From: Bacteroidota bacterium
Lineage (GTDB): Bacteria; Bacteroidota; Ignavibacteria; Kapaibacteriales; Kapaibacteriaceae
Assembly: GCA_018266735.1 (NCBI GenBank)
Contig: JAFDZT010000002.1
Location: 484,439-548,438 of the forward strand
Length of the DNA stretch: 64,000 bases
Direction: 5' to 3'
The position numbers and the translations under genes were made by a program. Within the stretch, counting starts at the first letter, position 1. Each line of letters opens with the position of its first letter. Below the pieces are notes generated by a model. It worked only from the letters and a program-made list of their open reading frames with translations. It ran no database searches and was not told the origin of the DNA. This document shows positions 60,420-64,000 of the stretch, piece by piece.

Positions 60420-62675
60420 ATGGCACGAACGAATGGACAACGACCAGCGACCGGTTCAGAAGCACATGACCACGTATTTGGCGTAGATCAGAACGTGGAT
60501 CTCGATATCCTTTTGCGAGAGGCATCGTCCTACTTGCCGAAGGCCAACATCGACCTGATCACGCGAGCCTTTCACTTCTGCGTGGACGCACACAAGAAAG
60601 ATGTGCGTGCATCGGGCGAGCCGTACTATACGCATCCGTTGCAGGTTGCACTCATCGTCTGTAAGGAAATTCCGCTCGACGATGTAAGTGTCGTCGCCGC
60701 GTTGTTGCACGATGTGGTGGAAGACACCGAGTATTCGCTCAAGGACATTCAGGAAGAGTTCGGCTCCGAGGTGGCAGAGATCGTGGACGGCGCCACGAAG
60801 ATCACCGACATCTTCAAGAGTCGCGAGATCACGCAAGCCGAAACGTACCGCAAGCTCCTGCTCTCGATGGTGAGCGATGTGCGCGTGATCCTGATCAAGT
60901 TCGCCGATCGTTTGCACAACATGCGGACGATCGATGTTCTTTCCACCGAACGTCAGGAACGCCTTGCCCGCGAGACCATGGAGATCTATGCGCCGTTCGC
61001 GCACCGATTCGGTCTGGGGAACATCAAGTGGGAGCTCGAAGACCTCTCGTTCAAGACCCTGAACCGTCAGGCCTACGACGAACTCAAACGCGAGCTCAAC
61101 ACGTCGCGCGAAGACCGCGAGGCCTTCATCCGAAAGTTCTCTGCACCCATCGAGGCCAAGCTCACCGAGCACAATATCCGCTTCGAAGTGAACGGTCGTC
61201 CGAAGCACCTCTACTCCATCTACAAGAAGATGGTCACGCAAGGCAAACGCCTGGACGAGCTCTACGACCTGTTCGCCATTCGCATCATTCTCGACACCAA
61301 CGACAACAACGACTGCTTCCTTGCCTACGGTATCGTGAGCGAGATCTATACGCCCGTACCGGAGCGATTCAAGAACTACATCTCCATTCCGAAGAAGAAC
61401 GGCTATCAATCGCTACACACCACGGTGATCTCTGCAGACGGGAAGCGTGTGGAGGTGCAGATCCGCACGCGGGCCATGCACGACTTCGCCGAGCGTGGTG
61501 TTGCCGCACACTTCCGCTATAAGGAACAGACGGGGGCCTCGGCCACCTGGATCGATAGCACCGATCTCGAGGAATGGGCGAACTGGGTACGCGACGTGTT
61601 CGAGAATGCGGGTGAACAGGCGCACGAGCAGCTCATGGAGAGCTTCAAGCTCAACCTGTACCAGGACGAGATCTACATCTTCACGCCCAAGGGCGAGCTG
61701 CGCATTCTCCCCAAAGGCGCCACACCGCTCGACTTTGCCTTCGAGATCCATTCGCAGGTGGGCGCGCGTTGCATTGGCGCAAAGGTGAACGGCAAGATCG
61801 TCCCGCTCGATCACAAGCTCAACACGGGTGACCAAGTGGAGATCCTCACGTCGCGCAATCAAACGCCCAACCGCGATTGGGAGCGCATCGTGATCACGCA
61901 TAAGGCGAAGAATCACATCCGCCGCATCTTGAACGAGGAGCGAAGGGCACGGGTGGTGGAAGGGCGCGAGGCCTGGGAAAAGCGAGCAAAGAAACTCGAC
62001 CTGCATGTAAACGACGATGATCTCGAACGCATCGTCACGTCGCTCAAGTACGACAGTCGGTCCGACTTCTTCGCGGCCATCGGTTCGGGTACGCTCACGG
62101 TCGAGACAGCGTCGACGATGGTCCTCGAAAAACTGTCGCGTACATCGGCGGCAGAGCTGCCCCCTCCCACTCCTTACACCTTCACGGAGTTCCAAGACAG
62201 TGCCCGAGATCGTTCCGAGGGTGTGTATATCGTAGGCGACAACATCCCCTCGGCCAAGATCATGTTCTCCTATGCACGGTGTTGCAATCCCGTGCCGGGA
62301 GACGACGTTGTGGGGATCGTCACCATCGGGTCCGGCATCAAGGTGCACCGCACCTCGTGTCATAATGTCGAGGAGCTCAAGGAAAAGGTCAAGGCCCGCA
62401 TGGTCGAGCTCAAATGGAACCGCCAGCGCAAGGGCGAGTTCATGGCAGGTATCAAGGTGACGGGAGACGACCGTCCGGGCATGCTCAACGAGATCACCAG
62501 CGCCGTGATCTCCGTGGACAACACGAACATCCGCGGCGTGAACATCGACGCCTACGACAGCCTCTTCGAGGGTCTCATCACCATCTACGTCACGGACGTC
62601 GACCACCTCTCCCGGATCTTCGATAAACTCCGAAAGATCAAGGGTATCAAGACCGTGGAGCGGTTTGAGGGATAG
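60420..62675 (+). CDS. Bifunctional (p)ppGpp synthetase/hydrolase, RelA/SpoT homologue
   Basis: 751 residues, full length. The HD hydrolase domain has YYTHPLQVA near residue 68 and LLHDVVEDT near 96, so the metal His/His-Asp set is intact. The synthetase domain includes GRPKHLYSIYKKMVTQG, LYDLFAIRII, KNYISIPKKNGYQSLHT and VQIRTRAMHDFAERGVAAHFRYK. A TGS domain is near 415-475 (IYIFTPKGELRILPKGATPLDFAFEIH), a zinc-finger/RIS region contains CCNPVPGDDVVG, and a C-terminal ACT domain follows (MAGIKVTGDDRPGMLNEITSAV). It makes (p)ppGpp on amino-acid starvation and hydrolyses it otherwise. It follows the T9SS protein by 22 bases with its own possible promoter. Confidence 0.97.
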   Translation: MARTNGQRPATGSEAHDHVFGVDQNVDLDILLREASSYLPKANIDLITRAFHFCVDAHKKDVRASGEPYYTHPLQVALIVCKEIPLDDVSVVAALLHDVVEDTEYSLKDIQEEFGSEVAEIVDGATKITDIFKSREITQAETYRKLLLSMVSDVRVILIKFADRLHNMRTIDVLSTERQERLARETMEIYAPFAHRFGLGNIKWELEDLSFKTLNRQAYDELKRELNTSREDREAFIRKFSAPIEAKLTEHNIRFEVNGRPKHLYSIYKKMVTQGKRLDELYDLFAIRIILDTNDNNDCFLAYGIVSEIYTPVPERFKNYISIPKKNGYQSLHTTVISADGKRVEVQIRTRAMHDFAERGVAAHFRYKEQTGASATWIDSTDLEEWANWVRDVFENAGEQAHEQLMESFKLNLYQDEIYIFTPKGELRILPKGATPLDFAFEIHSQVGARCIGAKVNGKIVPLDHKLNTGDQVEILTSRNQTPNRDWERIVITHKAKNHIRRILNEERRARVVEGREAWEKRAKKLDLHVNDDDLERIVTSLKYDSRSDFFAAIGSGTLTVETASTMVLEKLSRTSAAELPPPTPYTFTEFQDSARDRSEGVYIVGDNIPSAKIMFSYARCCNPVPGDDVVGIVTIGSGIKVHRTSCHNVEELKEKVKARMVELKWNRQRKGEFMAGIKVTGDDRPGMLNEITSAVISVDNTNIRGVNIDAYDSLFEGLITIYVTDVDHLSRIFDKLRKIKGIKTVERFEG

Positions 62676-62678
62676 TAG

Positions 62679-62686
62679 TATATTTG
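62679..62686 (+). promoter_or_regulatory. Bacteroidetes-type -7 element TATATTTG
   Basis: Exact TAnnTTTG, 5 bases before the nuoJ ATG at 62692 and just after the RelA/SpoT stop. A TTTG at 62664-62667 is too close to be a standard -33 box. Confidence 0.45.
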
Positions 62687-62691
62687 TTCCC

Positions 62692-63201
62692 ATGGATATG
62701 CACGTACTGCTCTTCGCCTTGTTCGCCGTGGGTGCCGTTGCATCCGCAGTGTTAACGGTCACGCGTCGGAACCCGGTCGCATCTGCCATGTCGCTCGTGG
62801 CGCACTTCTTCATGCTGTCTGGTCTGTACCTGACGCTGGAAGCACAGTTCGTTGCGGCCGTCCAGGTTCTCGTCTATGCCGGCGCCATCATGGTGCTCGT
62901 GGTCTTCGTGGTGATGCTTCTCAACCTTGGCAATGAGCATCGGTTGCAGGAACGCAGTAGTCTGCGCAGTGTGATGGGGACGCTCATCGCAGCCCTCTTC
63001 GCAGTTCAGGTGATCATCACCTTGCTCGCCCATCCAACGGGCATGAATGCCATGTCGCCACAGGCACTCACCATCGGCACCACGGAATCCATCGGACAAA
63101 CGCTCTTTACCACGTACCTCTTCCCCTTCGAAGCGGTCTCCCTGCTCCTCTTGGCAGCCCTTATCGGCTCTGTGATCCTTGCCAAGCGTCATGTGAAATA
63201 A
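62692..63201 (+). CDS. nuoJ: NADH-quinone oxidoreductase subunit J
   Basis: 169 residues from ATG 62692; a start at 62665 would overlap the RelA/SpoT gene and place the promoter element inside the coding region. Five transmembrane helices; the family segment [29 protein letters not shown] is the conserved TM3 with its pi-bulge Tyr and the Gly-Ala motif. NuoJ lies between NuoH and NuoK in the membrane arm and takes part in the conformational coupling of complex I. Followed 11 bases later by nuoK. The rest of the complex I genes seen here, nuoGHI, are over 20 kb away on the other strand. Confidence 0.95.
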   Translation: MDMHVLLFALFAVGAVASAVLTVTRRNPVASAMSLVAHFFMLSGLYLTLEAQFVAAVQVLVYAGAIMVLVVFVVMLLNLGNEHRLQERSSLRSVMGTLIAALFAVQVIITLLAHPTGMNAMSPQALTIGTTESIGQTLFTTYLFPFEAVSLLLLAALIGSVILAKRHVK

Positions 63202-63212
63202 GGAATCGATCG

Positions 63213-63524
63213 ATGCCCACTACCATCCCTCTCGACTGGTATCTGATGTTGTCGGCGGTGCTCTTCGTCACCGGCGTCATCGGCGTGATCACACGTCGCA
63301 ATGCCATCATCATCTTCATGTCGCTCGAGCTCATGCTCAACGCCGTGAACCTCACGATGGTGTCGTTCTCTGCCTACAACGGAAATATCGGCGGACAGAT
63401 GTTCGTCTTCTTCATCATGGCCGTTGCGGCTGCCGAGGCGGCCGTTGGTTTGGCCATCGTCCTTGCCCTCTTCCGCAATAAGCAAACCGTCTATGTTGAC
63501 GAAGTGAATTTGATGAAGTGGTGA
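63213..63524 (+). CDS. nuoK: NADH-quinone oxidoreductase subunit K
   Basis: 103 residues, family length, three transmembrane helices. [17 protein letters not shown] contains the conserved Glu of TM2, and [21 protein letters not shown] contains the second conserved Glu of TM3; both are in the proton path linking NuoH/J to the antiporter-like subunits. nuoL, M and N, which normally come next, do not: the following gene is a lipoprotein, so they must lie elsewhere. Confidence 0.96.
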   Translation: MPTTIPLDWYLMLSAVLFVTGVIGVITRRNAIIIFMSLELMLNAVNLTMVSFSAYNGNIGGQMFVFFIMAVAAAEAAVGLAIVLALFRNKQTVYVDEVNLMKW

Positions 63525-63558
63525 TCGTCACGAGATCCACGATCGGAAAGAACCTGTC

Positions 63559-64000
63559 ATGAAACGCCTCATCCTCCTTGCCGCCTTCTCCCTCTCCGTG
63601 CTCGGCCTTTGGTCGTGCAATTCGGAGGTCCCTCCTACGGATGCGCAGTTGGTGACCGTGCAGGAACTGAACTCTTCTGCCGGCTATGCCTGGTTCCCAT
63701 CCGAGACGGGCATCTACACGCCCAACCCGGCCATCGTGAACCAGCTCAAGACATCCTTCGATACGAATGCGCACAAGGTCACGGTCTACGTCAAGCCAAC
63801 ATGCTCCTGCAAGGGCACACAGAAGCTCTTCCCGCAAGTGATGAAGACGCTCATGGCCGCCAACATCCCGATGCGTTGCATCACCATCTACAGTATGCGC
63901 TCCTCGTCGGACAAGCATCCGATGATGGACAAGTTCGTGGTGACGACGCTTCCCGTGTTCTACATCACGCGCAACGATTCCATTCGTTCGTCCATCATGG
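63559..64000 (+). CDS. Thioredoxin-fold lipoprotein, C-terminus cut by window edge
   Basis: 147 residues visible; frame open to the window end. MKRLILLAAFSLSVLGLWSC is a lipoprotein signal peptide (lipidated Cys20). Residues about 70-135 resemble a thioredoxin or disulfide-related fold: KVTVYVKPTCSCKGTQKLFP with a Cys-x-Cys pair, an NIPMRCITIYSM strand, and a VTTLPVFYI segment that matches the cis-Pro loop. A role in periplasmic redox or metal handling is possible. It follows nuoK by 34 bases and may be co-transcribed; the link with complex I is unclear. Confidence 0.75.
   Translation, partial: MKRLILLAAFSLSVLGLWSCNSEVPPTDAQLVTVQELNSSAGYAWFPSETGIYTPNPAIVNQLKTSFDTNAHKVTVYVKPTCSCKGTQKLFPQVMKTLMAANIPMRCITIYSMRSSSDKHPMMDKFVVTTLPVFYITRNDSIRSSIM

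Noticed and set aside
61413..62813. 466-codon minus-strand frame over the RelA/SpoT homologue
   Set aside because: Antisense of a conserved gene, with no recognisable domain.

Overview
The window reads as a chromosomal segment of a free-living FCB-group bacterium (Bacteroidota/Chlorobiota/Ignavibacteria-like, with Kapabacteria a plausible home; this is inference from gene content, not from a marker tree). Supporting signs are a PorX-type regulator of type IX secretion (T9SS), several exported proteins with T9SS-like C-terminal sorting domains, TAnnTTTG-type promoter elements, scarce Shine-Dalgarno sites, and a Bacteroidetes-style basic N-terminal extension on Rho. No phage, IS, CRISPR or rRNA was seen. 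One tRNA-Pro is present.

Layout. 1-17727 (minus) holds five successive genes for exported, Thr/Asn/Gly-rich repeat proteins; the two largest are about 1863 and 2253 residues, and the first is cut by the window edge. A small T9SS cargo gene heads the block. 18340-18686 is a divergent intergenic region with a cluster of DnaA-box-like sites, followed by rho and a CDF metal transporter. 20956-26357 (minus) is a six-gene operon: thioesterase, porX, tsaE, aminotransferase, alkD-type glycosylase, NAD-dependent epimerase. 26408-36947 (plus) is a tightly packed run: MpaB/Lcp-type oxygenase, a Pyr4-like transmembrane terpene cyclase, a 1668-residue kinase/ATPase/GAF/nucleotide-cyclase protein, a bestrophin-like membrane protein, a half-length ClpB, and two membrane proteins, most joined by 4-nt overlaps or gaps of a few bases. 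36877-39267 is an Asp-box repeat protein. 39470-42828 is nuoGHI, whose partners nuoJK lie 20 kb away at 62692-63524.

43486-47372 carries a divergent HisA-like protein, ruvA, yraN and two DppB/DppC permeases. 47377-48227 is a small membrane-protein gene bracketed by inverted arrays of the same heptamer. 48232-53020 (minus) is a four-gene operon: amidohydrolase-like, alpha/beta hydrolase, M1 peptidase, pdxH. After tRNA-Pro and a lipoprotein come a nucleotidyltransferase, a radical SAM/methyltransferase fusion and a thioredoxin/beta-propeller/T9SS protein, then the RelA/SpoT homologue.

Most promising for new biology: the MpaB-oxygenase plus membrane terpene cyclase pair (26408-28274), the HisA-fold protein that has lost one phosphate site and its catalytic Asp residues, the half ClpB, the heptamer-flanked cassette, the nucleotidyltransferase/radical SAM pair, and the giant surface-protein cluster with its shared C-terminal domain. 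Functions are inferred from motifs read by eye; no database search was possible.
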